This document shows positions 26,092-34,393 of a stretch of DNA of 64,000 bases, in pieces. Below the pieces are notes generated by a model. That model ran no database searches and was not told where the DNA came from. It saw only the letters and a program-made list of their open reading frames with translations. Each line of letters begins with the position of its first letter. Positions within the stretch are counted from its first letter, which is position 1. Both the position numbers and the translations under genes were made by a program. Source of the stretch: Segniliparus sp051660745 (GTDB lineage Bacteria > Actinomycetota > Actinomycetes > Mycobacteriales > Mycobacteriaceae); NCBI RefSeq assembly GCF_051660745.1, contig NZ_JBOFQF010000003.1:186001-250000 (forward strand), in the 5' to 3' direction.

Positions 26092-27699
26092 GTGGGCTTT
26101 GACCGTCCTCAACATCATTCGGGGGATCGTCGTCCGCGTGGGCCTCGGCAAGAAGGCGATCGCGATGATCGGCAGCCCCGTGGCCCGCGTCAGGATGGCG
26201 GCGGTTCGGAGTGGAAGCCGCGTGGCCCCCGGCAAGACGGCGGTTCTGGTTGGAAGCCTCGTGGCGAGGGTGATCGCGGCGGTTCGGAGTGGAAGCCGCG
26301 TGGCCCCCGGCAAGACGGCGGTTCTGGTTGGAAGCCTCGTGGCGAGGGCGATCGCGGTGGCGAGTGGAAGCCGCGTGGTCCGCGTCGTGAAGACGGTGGC
26401 GGGCAGCGGGACTGGCAGCCGCGTGGGCCGCGCCAAGACGGCGGTTCTGGTTGGAAGCCTCGTGGCGAGGGTGATCGCGGTGGTTCGGAGTGGAAGCCGC
26501 GTGGTCCTCGGCAGGATGGCGGCGGTTCGGAGTGGAAGCCGCGTGGTCCGCGTCGTGAGGGCGAGGGTTCTGGTTGGAAGCCTCGTGGCGAGGGTGATCG
26601 CGGTGGTTCGGAGTGGAAGCCGCGCGGTCCTCGTCAGGATGGCGGTGGGCAGCGCGACTGGCAGCCGCGTGGCCCCCGGCAAGACGGCGGCGGTTCGGAG
26701 TGGAAGCCGCGTGGTCCGCGTCGTGAAGACGGCAGCGGGCAGCGCGACTGGCAGCCCCGTGGCCCCCGGCAAGACGGTGGCTCTGGTTGGAAGCCTCGTG
26801 GCGAGGGTGATCGCGGTGGTTCGGAGTGGAAGCCGCGCGGCCCCCGTCAGGACGGCGGCGGTTCGGAGTGGAAGCCGCGTGGTCCGCGTCGTGAAGACGG
26901 CGGCGGGCAGCGCGACTGGAAGCCTCGCGGCGAAGGCGAGTGGAAACCCCGTGGCCCTCGGCGCGATGGCGAACAGCGGGACTGGCAGTCGCGCGGCCCG
27001 CGACGAGACCGGGATGAGGACGCCGTTCCGCAGCACCCCGAGCCCGAGCTGTCGGAAGACTTCCAATCGTCCGATCTCGACCATGACCTGAGGCAGGACT
27101 TGCGCAGCCTCGACAAGGACAACGCGGAGGTCGTCGCGCGCCACCTCGTCGCAGCCGAACAGCTCGCGCTCGAAGATCCGGAGAAAGCGCTCGAACACGC
27201 TCGGGCGGCACGTGCCCGCGCGTCCCGCATCGCCATTGTGCGAGAGGCCGCCGGCGTGCTCGCCTACCGCAACGCCGAGTGGGCCGAGGCCCTTTCGGAG
27301 CTGCGCGCCGCGCACCGGATGTCCGGGGACTCGAGCCTGCTCCCGCTCATGGCGGACTGCGAGAGGGCATTGGGCAGGCCGGAGCGGGCGATCGAGCTCG
27401 CACGCGGCGACCGGGCGAAAGACCTGGAGCCGGAGGTCGCCGCCGAGCTTCGGATCGTCGAAGCCGGGGCGCGTCTGGACCTCGGCGAGGTCGAAGCCGC
27501 GCTCGCCACGCTGCGCGCCGGAGAGCTCGACCCCGAGCGGCGCGGCAGCGAAGCGGTCCGGCTCTTCTACGCGTACGCGGAGACCCTCTTGGCCTCCGGC
27601 GACTCCGCCGAGGCGCTGACCTGGTTCAAACACGCAGCAGAGGCCGACGAGAACGAGGAGACCGACGCGGAGGAGCGGATCGCGGAGCTCTCGTCGTGA
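26092..27699 (+). CDS. TPR-like protein with a large Trp-PRG repeat domain (Rv1691-like position)
   Basis: 535 residues from GTG 26092, preceded by GGAAGG. Residues 14-306 are a very basic, Trp/Arg/Gly/Pro repeat: cores of W(K/Q)PRG(P/E) occur 20 times with 8-16 residues between Trp residues, linked by RQDGGSG, RREDGGGQRD or EGDRGGSE. Residues 311-535 are acidic and helical, with TPR-like pairs (AEVVARHLVAAEQLALEDPEKALEHA, ALSELRAAHRMSGD, AIELARGDRAKDLEPEVAAE). M. tuberculosis Rv1691, the same neighbour of tyrS, is TPR-like and much shorter. Role unknown; an RNA- or nucleoid-binding disordered tail is suggested by the RGG/PRG composition (inference). It overlaps the next gene by 4 bp. Confidence 0.85.
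   Translation: MGFDRPQHHSGDRRPRGPRQEGDRDDRQPRGPRQDGGGSEWKPRGPRQDGGSGWKPRGEGDRGGSEWKPRGPRQDGGSGWKPRGEGDRGGEWKPRGPRREDGGGQRDWQPRGPRQDGGSGWKPRGEGDRGGSEWKPRGPRQDGGGSEWKPRGPRREGEGSGWKPRGEGDRGGSEWKPRGPRQDGGGQRDWQPRGPRQDGGGSEWKPRGPRREDGSGQRDWQPRGPRQDGGSGWKPRGEGDRGGSEWKPRGPRQDGGGSEWKPRGPRREDGGGQRDWKPRGEGEWKPRGPRRDGEQRDWQSRGPRRDRDEDAVPQHPEPELSEDFQSSDLDHDLRQDLRSLDKDNAEVVARHLVAAEQLALEDPEKALEHARAARARASRIAIVREAAGVLAYRNAEWAEALSELRAAHRMSGDSSLLPLMADCERALGRPERAIELARGDRAKDLEPEVAAELRIVEAGARLDLGEVEAALATLRAGELDPERRGSEAVRLFYAYAETLLASGDSAEALTWFKHAAEADENEETDAEERIAELSS
26131..27009 (+). repeat. Tandem 36-48-bp repeat array inside the TPR-protein gene
   Basis: The DNA behind residues 14-306 is a near-perfect array of units around GAGTGGAAGCCGCGTGG(C/T)CC with GGAAGCCTCGTGGCGAGG variants. 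Copies are alike enough for long reading frames to stay open in other phases too, but only the phase starting at GTG 26092 continues into the TPR domain. High homogeneity suggests recent expansion or gene conversion. Confidence 0.88.
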
Positions 27700-28571
27700 C
27701 GACGCTGGGTGGGACGACGCTGGGCGAGCTGCACGACCATCTGCTGCTCGACCTCGACGGCACCCTGTACCACGGCCCGAGGCCGATCGAGAGCGCTGTG
27801 CGGGCTCTGCGGGATCTGTCGAGCCCGGTCACCTATGTCACCAACAACGCGAGCCGGTCCCCGGCGGATGTCGCCGCGACGCTGGCGGGCATGGGGTACG
27901 AGGCCGTCGAGGAAGATGTCGCGACCAGCGCGCAAGCCGCTGCCGAGCTCTTGGCCGCACAGCTGGACGCAGGATCGCGGGTGCTGGTCGTCGGGGCTGA
28001 GGCCCTGGAGGACGAGCTCCGGCTGCGCGGGCTGGCGCCGGTGCGGAAATTCGCCGACCTGCCGGTCGGCGGCGACGGCTCCAAGCCGCTGTACGGCGTG
28101 GCGCAAGGGCATTCGCCGCTGACCGATTGGGCGCAGCTCGCCGAGGCGGCGCTCGCCATCCGGGCGGGCGGGCTGTGGGTGGCCTGCAACGTCGACCCGA
28201 CGCTGCCGACCGAACGCGGCCTGCTTCCGGGCAACGGCTCGATGGTCGCGGCGCTGCGGACCGCGACGGACCAGGAGCCGCAGGTCGCGGGCAAGCCTGC
28301 CGCCCCGCTCATGCGTGCGGCGATGCGCAGGCTCCCGGCGAAAGCCCCCCTCGTCGTCGGCGACCGGCTCGACACCGACATCGCGGGCGCGAACGCAGTC
28401 GGCCTGCCGAGCCTGTTGGTGCTGACCGGGGTCAGCACCGTTGCCGACGTGCTCGCCGCCGAGGCGGACCTGCGCCCGACGTACGTCGCGGCGGACCTCG
28501 CCGCGCTGCACCAGTCGCCCGAGCCGCTGTTGTTCGACGCGTGGCGCGCTGCCGCCACCGCCATCGACTAG
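27696..28571 (+). CDS. HAD-superfamily phosphatase (Rv1692-like glycerol-3-phosphate phosphatase)
   Basis: 291 residues from GTG 27696. HAD subclass IIA: LLLDLDGTLYHGPRPIESAV (DxDGT with the two Asp residues), VTYVTNNASRSPADV (NN motif II) and APLVVGDRLDTDIAGANAVG (motif IV). The family includes Rv1692, shown to be a glycerol 3-phosphate phosphatase that recycles phospholipid head groups. The same position in the tyrS-recN block supports that role. Rv1692 is longer (353 residues). Overlaps the TPR gene by 4 bp. Confidence 0.88.
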   Translation: MTTLGGTTLGELHDHLLLDLDGTLYHGPRPIESAVRALRDLSSPVTYVTNNASRSPADVAATLAGMGYEAVEEDVATSAQAAAELLAAQLDAGSRVLVVGAEALEDELRLRGLAPVRKFADLPVGGDGSKPLYGVAQGHSPLTDWAQLAEAALAIRAGGLWVACNVDPTLPTERGLLPGNGSMVAALRTATDQEPQVAGKPAAPLMRAAMRRLPAKAPLVVGDRLDTDIAGANAVGLPSLLVLTGVSTVADVLAAEADLRPTYVAADLAALHQSPEPLLFDAWRAAATAID

Positions 28572-28581
28572 CCTGGCACGT

Positions 28582-28746
28582 ATGACCGAGCCGCAGTTCC
28601 AGGACCTCGACGGGGTCGAGACAGCGGTGTCGCAGCTCGCCCAGAGCCCGATCCCCGTGGACGAGTCGGCGTTCGAACACGAGACGAGGCTGCTCGAACA
28701 GGCGCATGAGCGGCTCTTGGACGTGATGCGGGACGAAGATGCCTGA
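28582..28746 (+). CDS. Small conserved hypothetical protein (Rv1693-like)
   Basis: 54 residues: MTEPQFQDLDGVETAVSQL, then AFEHETRLLEQAHERLLDVM, a likely coiled coil. M. tuberculosis Rv1693 (58 residues) lies at the same place, between the HAD gene and tlyA. Function unknown; it overlaps tlyA by 8 bp. ATG 28582 is 10 bp after the HAD stop. Confidence 0.75.
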   Translation: MTEPQFQDLDGVETAVSQLAQSPIPVDESAFEHETRLLEQAHERLLDVMRDEDA

Positions 28747-29548
28747 GACCACGGCGCGGCTGGACCGCGAGCTCGTGCGCAGGGGCCTCGCCCGCTCTCG
28801 GGAGCAGGCGGGCGCGCTCATCGCCCAAGGCCGGGTGTTCGCGGGCGGCAAGCTCGCCAAGAAGCCCGCGTTCGCGATCTCGGAGGAGACCGAGGTGAGC
28901 GTGGCGGCCGACCCCGCCGAGCCGGACTGGGCCTCGCGGGCGGGCGGCAAGATCGCGGGGGCGCTCGAACGCCTCGGCGTCGCGGTTGCGGGCCGCAGGT
29001 GCCTCGACGCTGGAGCGGCCCACGGCGGGTTCACCGACGTGCTGCTGAGCCTTGGCGCGTCCTGGGTGGCGGCCGTGGACGTCGGGCACGACCAGCTGCT
29101 GCCGCGTCTGCGGGAGGACCCGAGGGTCGCGGTGTTCGACGGCGTCAACGTGCGGCATATGGCCCCCGAGACGATCGGCGGCCAGGTCGACCTCGCGGTG
29201 GCGGACCTCTCGTTCATCTCGCTGCGCCTGGTGCTTCCTGCCCTGGCCTCGTGCGTCCGGGACGAGGGAGAGCTCGTCCTCATGGTGAAACCGCAGTTCG
29301 AGGCGGCGAAGCACGAGATAGGGCGGGGCGGGATCGTCCGGGACCCGAAGGCCCGGCTGCGCGCCGTGCTGGCGGTGTCGGAAGCGGCTGCCGAGGCGGG
29401 CCTCGCGGTCGCGGGAGCCGTCCCGAGCCCGGTGGCGGGCCGGGGCGGGAACGTCGAGGCGTTCCTCTGGTTGACGAAGGCGCAGAGCGGCGCGGACTGG
29501 GCCGAGCGGATCCAGGCCGGGCTCGCGGATTGGGGGAATGATGGCTGA
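28739..29548 (+). CDS. tlyA: TlyA-type rRNA 2'-O-methyltransferase
   Basis: 269 residues. N-terminal S4 domain (LDRELVRRGLARSREQAGAL) and C-terminal FtsJ-like methyltransferase: CLDAGAAHGGFTDVLLSLGA (SAM loop), VADLSFISLRLVLPAL and LVLMVKPQFEA (catalytic Lys). TlyA methylates 16S C1409 and 23S C1920 and sensitises mycobacteria to capreomycin. In M. tuberculosis the SAM loop reads DAGASTGGF, here DAGAAHGGF. Overlaps nadK by 11 bp. Confidence 0.94.
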   Translation: MPETTARLDRELVRRGLARSREQAGALIAQGRVFAGGKLAKKPAFAISEETEVSVAADPAEPDWASRAGGKIAGALERLGVAVAGRRCLDAGAAHGGFTDVLLSLGASWVAAVDVGHDQLLPRLREDPRVAVFDGVNVRHMAPETIGGQVDLAVADLSFISLRLVLPALASCVRDEGELVLMVKPQFEAAKHEIGRGGIVRDPKARLRAVLAVSEAAAEAGLAVAGAVPSPVAGRGGNVEAFLWLTKAQSGADWAERIQAGLADWGNDG

Positions 29549-30503
29549 GACCCAGAAGGCGCGCGAAGTGCTCGTCGTCGCCCACCTCGCCCCGCAACAG
29601 ATCGCCGAGGTCGCCCCGGTCGTCGCGCGGGTCTTCGGCGGAGCGGGCGTCGGGGTGCGCGTCCTCGCCCCGGACATCGCCAGGACCGGCAAGCCGCTGG
29701 CCCCGGCCATCGCCCCGAAACTGTTCCTCGAAGAGCTGGCCAAGTACGTCGAGACGCAGGCGGTGGAGGACGAGGGCGCCGCAGAGGGCTGCGAGCTGGT
29801 GCTCGTGCTCGGCGGGGACGGCACCTTCCTCCGGGCGGCCGAAGTCGCGCGCCCCGCAGAGGTCCCGATCCTCGGCATCAATCTCGGGCATGTCGGCTTC
29901 CTCGCCGAGGCAGAGGCGGAGCAGATCGACCAGACCCTGGAGCAGGTCGTGGCGGGCGCCTACAGCATCGAGCAGCGGATGACCCTCGACGTCACCGTCG
30001 TGCACGAGGGCCGGGTGCTGGACAGGGGATGGGCGTTCAACGAGGTGAGCGTGCAGAACGTCTCCCGGCTCGGGGTCTTGGAGCTGGTCGTCGAGGTGGA
30101 CGGGCGCCCGGTCTGCGCGTTCATGGCCGACGGGATGCTGGTCTCCACCCCCACCGGCTCCACCGCATACGCCTATTCTGCGGGCGGCCCTATCGTCTGG
30201 CCGGATTTGGAGGCGATCCTCCTGGTCCCGAGCAACGCGCACGCCCTGTTCACCAGGCCTATGGTGACGAGCCCGAAGGCACGCATCGCGATCGAGCCGA
30301 CCAACGGCGGCCGCGACGGGGTCGTGATCTGCGACGGTCGGCGCGAGATCCTGCTGCCGCCCAACGGCAGGGTCGAAATCCTGCAAGGCGCCACGCCGGT
30401 CTATTGGGCGCGGATCGACACGGTGCCGTTCGCGGACCGGCTCGTCAGAAAATTCGAGCTCCCGGTGACGGGTTGGCGGGGACGGGGCAGAAATGCTCAC
30501 TGA
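29538..30503 (+). CDS. nadK: NAD kinase
   Basis: 321 residues. Phosphorylates NAD to NADP. LVLVLGGDGTFLRAAE (GGDG motif), ILGINLGHVGFLAEAE (NxGxxGFL), FMADGMLVSTPTGSTAYAYSAGGPI (conserved TxTGSTAY) are all present. It matches Rv1695 (ppnK), followed here by recN whose ATG lies 11 bp inside the 3' end. Confidence 0.96.
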   Translation: MMAETQKAREVLVVAHLAPQQIAEVAPVVARVFGGAGVGVRVLAPDIARTGKPLAPAIAPKLFLEELAKYVETQAVEDEGAAEGCELVLVLGGDGTFLRAAEVARPAEVPILGINLGHVGFLAEAEAEQIDQTLEQVVAGAYSIEQRMTLDVTVVHEGRVLDRGWAFNEVSVQNVSRLGVLELVVEVDGRPVCAFMADGMLVSTPTGSTAYAYSAGGPIVWPDLEAILLVPSNAHALFTRPMVTSPKARIAIEPTNGGRDGVVICDGRREILLPPNGRVEILQGATPVYWARIDTVPFADRLVRKFELPVTGWRGRGRNAH

Positions 30504-32235
30504 GCTGCGCATCGAGAACCTCGGTGCGATCGCGGCGGCGGAAGTGCCGCTGCACAGCGGGTTCACCGTGCTCACCGGCGAGACCGGCGTCGGCAAGACG
30601 ATGCTCGCGGTGGGCCTGCGGCTGGTCGGCGGCGGCAGGGGCGACGCGGCGCGCGTGCGCGGCGGCGCGGAGCGGGCAGTGGTCGAGGGACGGTTCGAGC
30701 TGCCCTCGGCGGACGTGCTCGACGAGGAGCTGCGAGAGTTCCTCGACAGCGCCGGGGTGGACATGGCGGACGACGATGTGCTCGTGCTGCGCACCCTCGG
30801 CAAGGACGGCCGCTCCAAGGCGTTCATCGGCGGACGGGCCGTGCCGCTCGGGACGCTGGCCTCGTTCGCGGACCCGCTCTTGAACGTCCACGGCCAGCAC
30901 GACCAGCTCCGGCTGTTGAAGGCGGGGGAGCAGCTCGCCGCGCTCGACCGTTTCGCGGGCGAGAAGATCGCCGGGACGCTCGCGAAATGGCGCGCCGTGC
31001 ACACGAGGTTCGGCCAGCTCGGCGCAGAGCTCGCCGAGCTGCAGTCGGACGAGCGAGGCCGGGCCGCCGAGGCAGAGCGGCTGGCCGAGGGCATCAAGCG
31101 GATCGCCGAGGCGGACCCGCAGCCCGGGGAGGACGAGGCGCTCGCGGCGGAGATCCACCGGCTCTCGGACCTCGACGACTTGCGCGAGCGCGCGCAGTCC
31201 GCGCATCTGCTGCTCACCGGGGCTGACCCGGAGAGCCCGACGGGCACGACCGTGGGAGCGGCGACCGCGCTCGGGCAGGTCGGCGCGCTGCTCGCGGGCG
31301 CCGACGACCCTCGGCTGCGCGAGCTCGCCGACCGCGCCGCAGAGGCGGGGACCTTGGTCGCCGAACTGGGCCTCGACCTTGGCGGGTATCTCGGCGACTT
31401 GCCCTCCGACAGCTCCGCGCTCGAAGCGAAGCTGGACCGGCAGGCCCAGTTGAAGTCCTTGGTCCGCGCGTACGCCGCCGATGTGGACGGCGTGCTGCGC
31501 TGGGCCGCCGACGCGAAGGCCCGTGTGGCGCGGATCGGCGGGGGAGCCGAGGCTGTCGAGAAGGTCGAGAAGGAGCTCGAAGCGGCCAAGGCGGAGCTGG
31601 ACCAGCTCGCGGGCAAGCTCACGGCGATCCGCCGCACGGCGGCGGCGGGGCTGCAGAAAGCCGTGAACCACGAGCTCTCCGGCCTGTCGATGGGCGGAAG
31701 CACGCTGGTGGTCGGCGTGGAGGCCGCCGCGAAGTTCGGGCCGAACGGCGCGGACGAGGTAGGTTTCGCGCTCAAGACGGCGGGCTCGGGGGAGCCGATA
31801 TCGCTGGCGAAAGGCGCGTCTGGCGGCGAGCTGTCGCGCATCATGCTCGCTGTCGAGCTCGTGCTCGCCCATGGCCGCGAGCAGGTGACGATGGTCTTCG
31901 ACGAAGTGGACAGCGGGGTCGGCGGCAGGGCGGCGGTCGGGATCGGGCAGCGCCTCGCGCGGCTGGGCAAGCATTGCCAAGTGCTCGCCGTGACCCACTT
32001 GCCGCAAGTCGCGGCCTACGCGGACGCGCACGTCAGGATCGAGGCGGCCGGGGAAATGGCCCCGCCGGCAAGCGGCGCCGGCGCCGGGCAGGCGAGCCAA
32101 GTGCGGTCGTTGACCAGGGACGAGCGGGTCGTGGAGCTTGCGAGGATGCTCGCGGGCATGGCGGAGACCGAGACCGGCCGCGCCCACGCGGAAGAGCTCC
32201 TGGCCAAAGCGGAGCAGGACAAAGCATCGGAGTGA
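30493..32235 (+). CDS. recN: DNA repair protein RecN
   Basis: 580 residues, an SMC-like ATPase for double-strand-break repair. Walker A is FTVLTGETGVGKTMLAVGL (most RecN have GAGKT; this has GVGKT), central coiled coils run from about 170 to 400, the ABC signature is LAKGASGGELSRIMLAVEL and Walker B QVTMVFDEVDSGVGGRAAV. Last gene of the mpg-to-recN run. In M. tuberculosis the mctB locus follows; here a small exported protein is found instead. Confidence 0.95.
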   Translation: MLTELRIENLGAIAAAEVPLHSGFTVLTGETGVGKTMLAVGLRLVGGGRGDAARVRGGAERAVVEGRFELPSADVLDEELREFLDSAGVDMADDDVLVLRTLGKDGRSKAFIGGRAVPLGTLASFADPLLNVHGQHDQLRLLKAGEQLAALDRFAGEKIAGTLAKWRAVHTRFGQLGAELAELQSDERGRAAEAERLAEGIKRIAEADPQPGEDEALAAEIHRLSDLDDLRERAQSAHLLLTGADPESPTGTTVGAATALGQVGALLAGADDPRLRELADRAAEAGTLVAELGLDLGGYLGDLPSDSSALEAKLDRQAQLKSLVRAYAADVDGVLRWAADAKARVARIGGGAEAVEKVEKELEAAKAELDQLAGKLTAIRRTAAAGLQKAVNHELSGLSMGGSTLVVGVEAAAKFGPNGADEVGFALKTAGSGEPISLAKGASGGELSRIMLAVELVLAHGREQVTMVFDEVDSGVGGRAAVGIGQRLARLGKHCQVLAVTHLPQVAAYADAHVRIEAAGEMAPPASGAGAGQASQVRSLTRDERVVELARMLAGMAETETGRAHAEELLAKAEQDKASE

Positions 32236-32263
32236 CGCCCTGCGGGGTTGGTACACTGGGGGG

Positions 32264-32644
32264 ATGAGTCGGAAAGCGTTTTCCATGCTGCTCGTGGCGT
32301 TCGCCGGGGTCGCAGGACCAGCGGCGGCCACATTGCCTGCCCCGCCCGCCTTGGCGGACTCCGACTCGGACTCCACGGGCGATGAGCTGGAAGCGGCCGG
32401 GGCAGGCGACGACGCGGGCCCCGACGAAGCCCCTGGTTTCGACCCAGGGCCGCCGCAGCCGTTCGGGCCGCAGCCGGGCGGCATCCCGTTCGGCGCCGGG
32501 CTCGGCGGGATGCCGCCGTTGCCGCTGATGCCGGGCTACCCCGGCGGCTCGCCCTTCGACGGAGGACAGGGTATGCCGCCGCTGCCGTTCACACCGGGCT
32601 ACCCCGGCGGCTCGCCGTTCGGCGGCCCGCCCCCGCAGCAGTAG
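32264..32644 (+). CDS. Small exported Pro/Gly-rich protein
   Basis: 126 residues from ATG 32264 (GGGGGG upstream). Signal peptide MSRKAFSMLLVAFAGVAG, cut near ALA-DSD. Mature part has an acidic stretch (DSDSDSTGDELEAAGAGDD) and two copies of MPPLPxxPGYPGGSPF (about residues 85-100 and 105-120). No known domain. TACACT at 32252-32257 might be a -10. A strong hairpin follows. Function unknown; cell-wall localisation is plausible. Confidence 0.7.
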   Translation: MSRKAFSMLLVAFAGVAGPAAATLPAPPALADSDSDSTGDELEAAGAGDDAGPDEAPGFDPGPPQPFGPQPGGIPFGAGLGGMPPLPLMPGYPGGSPFDGGQGMPPLPFTPGYPGGSPFGGPPPQQ

Positions 32645-32662
32645 CGGGCAGCACGACGAGAA

Positions 32663-32698
32663 CAGTTCGGCCCCCGGCGAACGCCGGGGGCCGAACTG
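32663..32698. terminator. Bidirectional terminator hairpin
   Basis: Perfect 17-bp arms CAGTTCGGCCCCCGGCG (32663-32679) and its reverse complement (32682-32698), with a 2-nt loop, between the convergent genes at 32264 and 32727. No U-tract; typical for high-GC bacteria. Confidence 0.85.
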
Positions 32699-32726
32699 CT
32701 TGTGGCCGGAGTGTCTCCGGCAGGAA

Positions 32727-32933
32727 TTAGCTGCCGAGGACGACAGCGGCCTGGGCCCAGAGGAAGAACTTGTTCGTGCCAAGGTCTTTGACGGTCTTGA
32801 TGTTGAAGGCGGCCTTGAGCTTCTCGGCGTCGCCCTCGCTCACACCCTTGATCGCGTCGACCGGGGCGGCCAAGAGCTCGGCGAGCGACTTGTCGGCGTA
32901 CGCCTTGTCGAACTTCTCGTGGAAATCGGCCAT
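32727..32933 (-). CDS. Small HhH-like protein, unknown function
   Basis: 68 residues from ATG 32933, preceded by AAGGAG at ideal spacing. MADFHEKFDKAYADKSLAEL, then AIKGVSEGDAEKLKAAFNIK and TVKDLGTNKFFLWAQAAVVL: a pattern of helix-hairpin-helix or DUF4332-like motifs (GVSEGDAEKL... TVKDLG). Likely highly expressed given the ribosome site. Role unknown. It is convergent with the exported protein and codirectional with the DUF1330 gene upstream. Confidence 0.7.
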   Translation of the reverse strand: MADFHEKFDKAYADKSLAELLAAPVDAIKGVSEGDAEKLKAAFNIKTVKDLGTNKFFLWAQAAVVLGS

Positions 32934-33048
32934 GAAAATACTCCTTGATCGGGAACAATTCAGCGACGCGTGGCCGCTGGCGGCCAGTCTAGGGGGTGTC
33001 CCGCCGATCTTGCCGTCATGGGCTGCTCTCGGCGCGTGTCGCGCGCCG

Positions 33049-33342
33049 TCAGACCGAGTCGACGAACAACAGCTGCCGGTCGAGCGCCTCGATGGCGATG
33101 CGCTTGGCAGGGGCGTATTCGGGGGAGTCGTACCAGGCTTTCGCGGCGGCCCGGTCTGCGAATTCGATCACGACGATCCGGGCGGGCACGGGTCCACGAG
33201 CCTCCTCCACGTCGAACTCCGTGGCGCGCGCCAGGTATGTGCCGCCGTGGGCGAGCGCGGCGGGGCGGGCGAGCTCGCTGTAGCGCTGCGCCGCTTCGGC
33301 GTCGAGGATCTTGCTGGTCACAGAAATCACGTATGCGGGCAT
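33049..33342 (-). CDS. DUF1330-family protein
   Basis: 97 residues from ATG 33342. Dimeric alpha/beta-barrel fold of DUF1330: MPAYVISVTSKILDAEAAQRY, ALAHGGTYLARATEFDVEEA, IVVIEFADRAAAKAWYDSPEY and a final ALDRQLLFVDSV. The SPEY and EF motifs are typical. Function of this family is not established. Divergent from the GNAT-like gene at 33464. Confidence 0.85.
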   Translation of the reverse strand: MPAYVISVTSKILDAEAAQRYSELARPAALAHGGTYLARATEFDVEEARGPVPARIVVIEFADRAAAKAWYDSPEYAPAKRIAIEALDRQLLFVDSV

Positions 33343-33463
33343 AGCCGCAATACTAGCCGGGGGCTGCGCAAAGAGCTGCTGAAAGATTCGTTCATCAAAT
33401 CGTCGTGAACCGTACACCGTGGCGATTCCGCCGCGAAGTAACGACTCTGTAACCGTATGAGGC

Positions 33464-34393
33464 ATGGGCAGTTCAGCAGTCCTCATTCCACCCGCACCCG
33501 TCGGCAGCGCCTCTGTGGGCCTGCCCCGCTACAGCCTCAAGCTCTCCACTGATCCGGACGAGATCGAAGCCGTCCAACGCCTGCGGGCCGAGGTGTTCGC
33601 CAACGAGCCCGGATTCGCCGGCGCGGCGGACTCCTTCGTGGACGGGAAGGACGCGGACGCCTACGACGAGCATTGCGAGCACCTCCTGGTCTGGGAGGAG
33701 AACGCGCAGGAGGTCGTCGGCTGCTACCGGCTGCTGCCGCCCCCCGCGGCCATCGTCATGGGCGGGCTGTACACGGCGAGCGAGTTTGAGCTCTCCAGCC
33801 TCGACCCGCTGCGCCCGCAGATGGTGGAGGTGGGCCGGGCCTGCGTCCGCGCGGAGCACCGCTGCGGCTCGGTCCTCGCGCTCATGTGGGCGGGCATCCT
33901 CGCCTACCTCGACCGCACCGGCTACGAGTACCTGGTCGGCTGCGTCTCCGTGCCGATCCAGGAGGACCCGGCGGACCTGCCCGGCTCCCATGTGCGGGGC
34001 ATCCGCGACGAGGTGCTGAGAAAGAACGCGTCGGAATACCGGGTCTACCCGCACCGCCCGGTGGTGCTCGGCGGGACGGGCCTTGACGACATCCCCGCCC
34101 CGGCGAAGGTGAAGTCGCCGCCGCTCATCCGCGGCTACCAGCGGATCGGGGCGAAGTTCTGCGGGGAGCCCGCGCACGACCCGGTCTTCGGGGTCGCCGA
34201 CTTCGCGGTCCTGCTCGCGCTCAAAGACGCCAACCGCCGGTACCTGGACCGGTTGCGCTCTGCGGCGCAGGTGGCAGAGTCGAGGAGCGCCGCGATCTCG
34301 CCAGTGGAGCAGTCGAGGAGCGCCGCGATCTCGCCAGTGGAGCAGTCGAGGAGCGCCGCGGCCTCGCCTTCGGCGGAGTCGGTGCAGCGTTGA
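33464..34393 (+). CDS. GNAT-like OlsB/hemolysin-type N-acyltransferase
   Basis: 309 residues. The region 25-255 matches the OlsB-type acyltransferases (ornithine-acyl-carrier-protein N-acyltransferase group): RLRAEVFANEPGF, CEHLLVWEENAQEVVGCYRLLPP, EVGRACVRAEHRCGSVLALM (the conserved ExGRxCV), and PPLIRGYQRIGAKFCGEPAHDPVFGVADFAVLL (LIRGYxRxGA). In M. tuberculosis the same order is Rv3027c-Rv3026c-iscS-trmU. The C-terminal tail is a tandem SRSAAISPVEQ repeat. TTG of the next gene overlaps its stop. Probable role: first step of ornithine-like lipid or other N-acyl lipid synthesis with the PlsC-like partner. Confidence 0.85.
   Translation: MGSSAVLIPPAPVGSASVGLPRYSLKLSTDPDEIEAVQRLRAEVFANEPGFAGAADSFVDGKDADAYDEHCEHLLVWEENAQEVVGCYRLLPPPAAIVMGGLYTASEFELSSLDPLRPQMVEVGRACVRAEHRCGSVLALMWAGILAYLDRTGYEYLVGCVSVPIQEDPADLPGSHVRGIRDEVLRKNASEYRVYPHRPVVLGGTGLDDIPAPAKVKSPPLIRGYQRIGAKFCGEPAHDPVFGVADFAVLLALKDANRRYLDRLRSAAQVAESRSAAISPVEQSRSAAISPVEQSRSAAASPSAESVQR
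34278..34368 (+). repeat. 33-bp in-frame tandem repeat
   Basis: Two perfect 33-bp units (34278-34310, 34311-34343) and a third, partly diverged copy to about 34368 encode the SRSAAISPVEQ tail of the acyltransferase. The tail lies after the conserved domain and probably has little effect on catalysis. Confidence 0.9.

Noticed and set aside
26131..27009. CRISPR-like array
   Set aside because: The repeats are coding, vary in length and have no unique spacers of constant size; no cas genes are present.
26099..27091. Alternative plus-strand phase through the repeat array (valine/alanine/arginine/serine-rich protein)
   Set aside because: It does not enter the TPR domain, has no family match, and arises because the repeat lacks stops in several phases.
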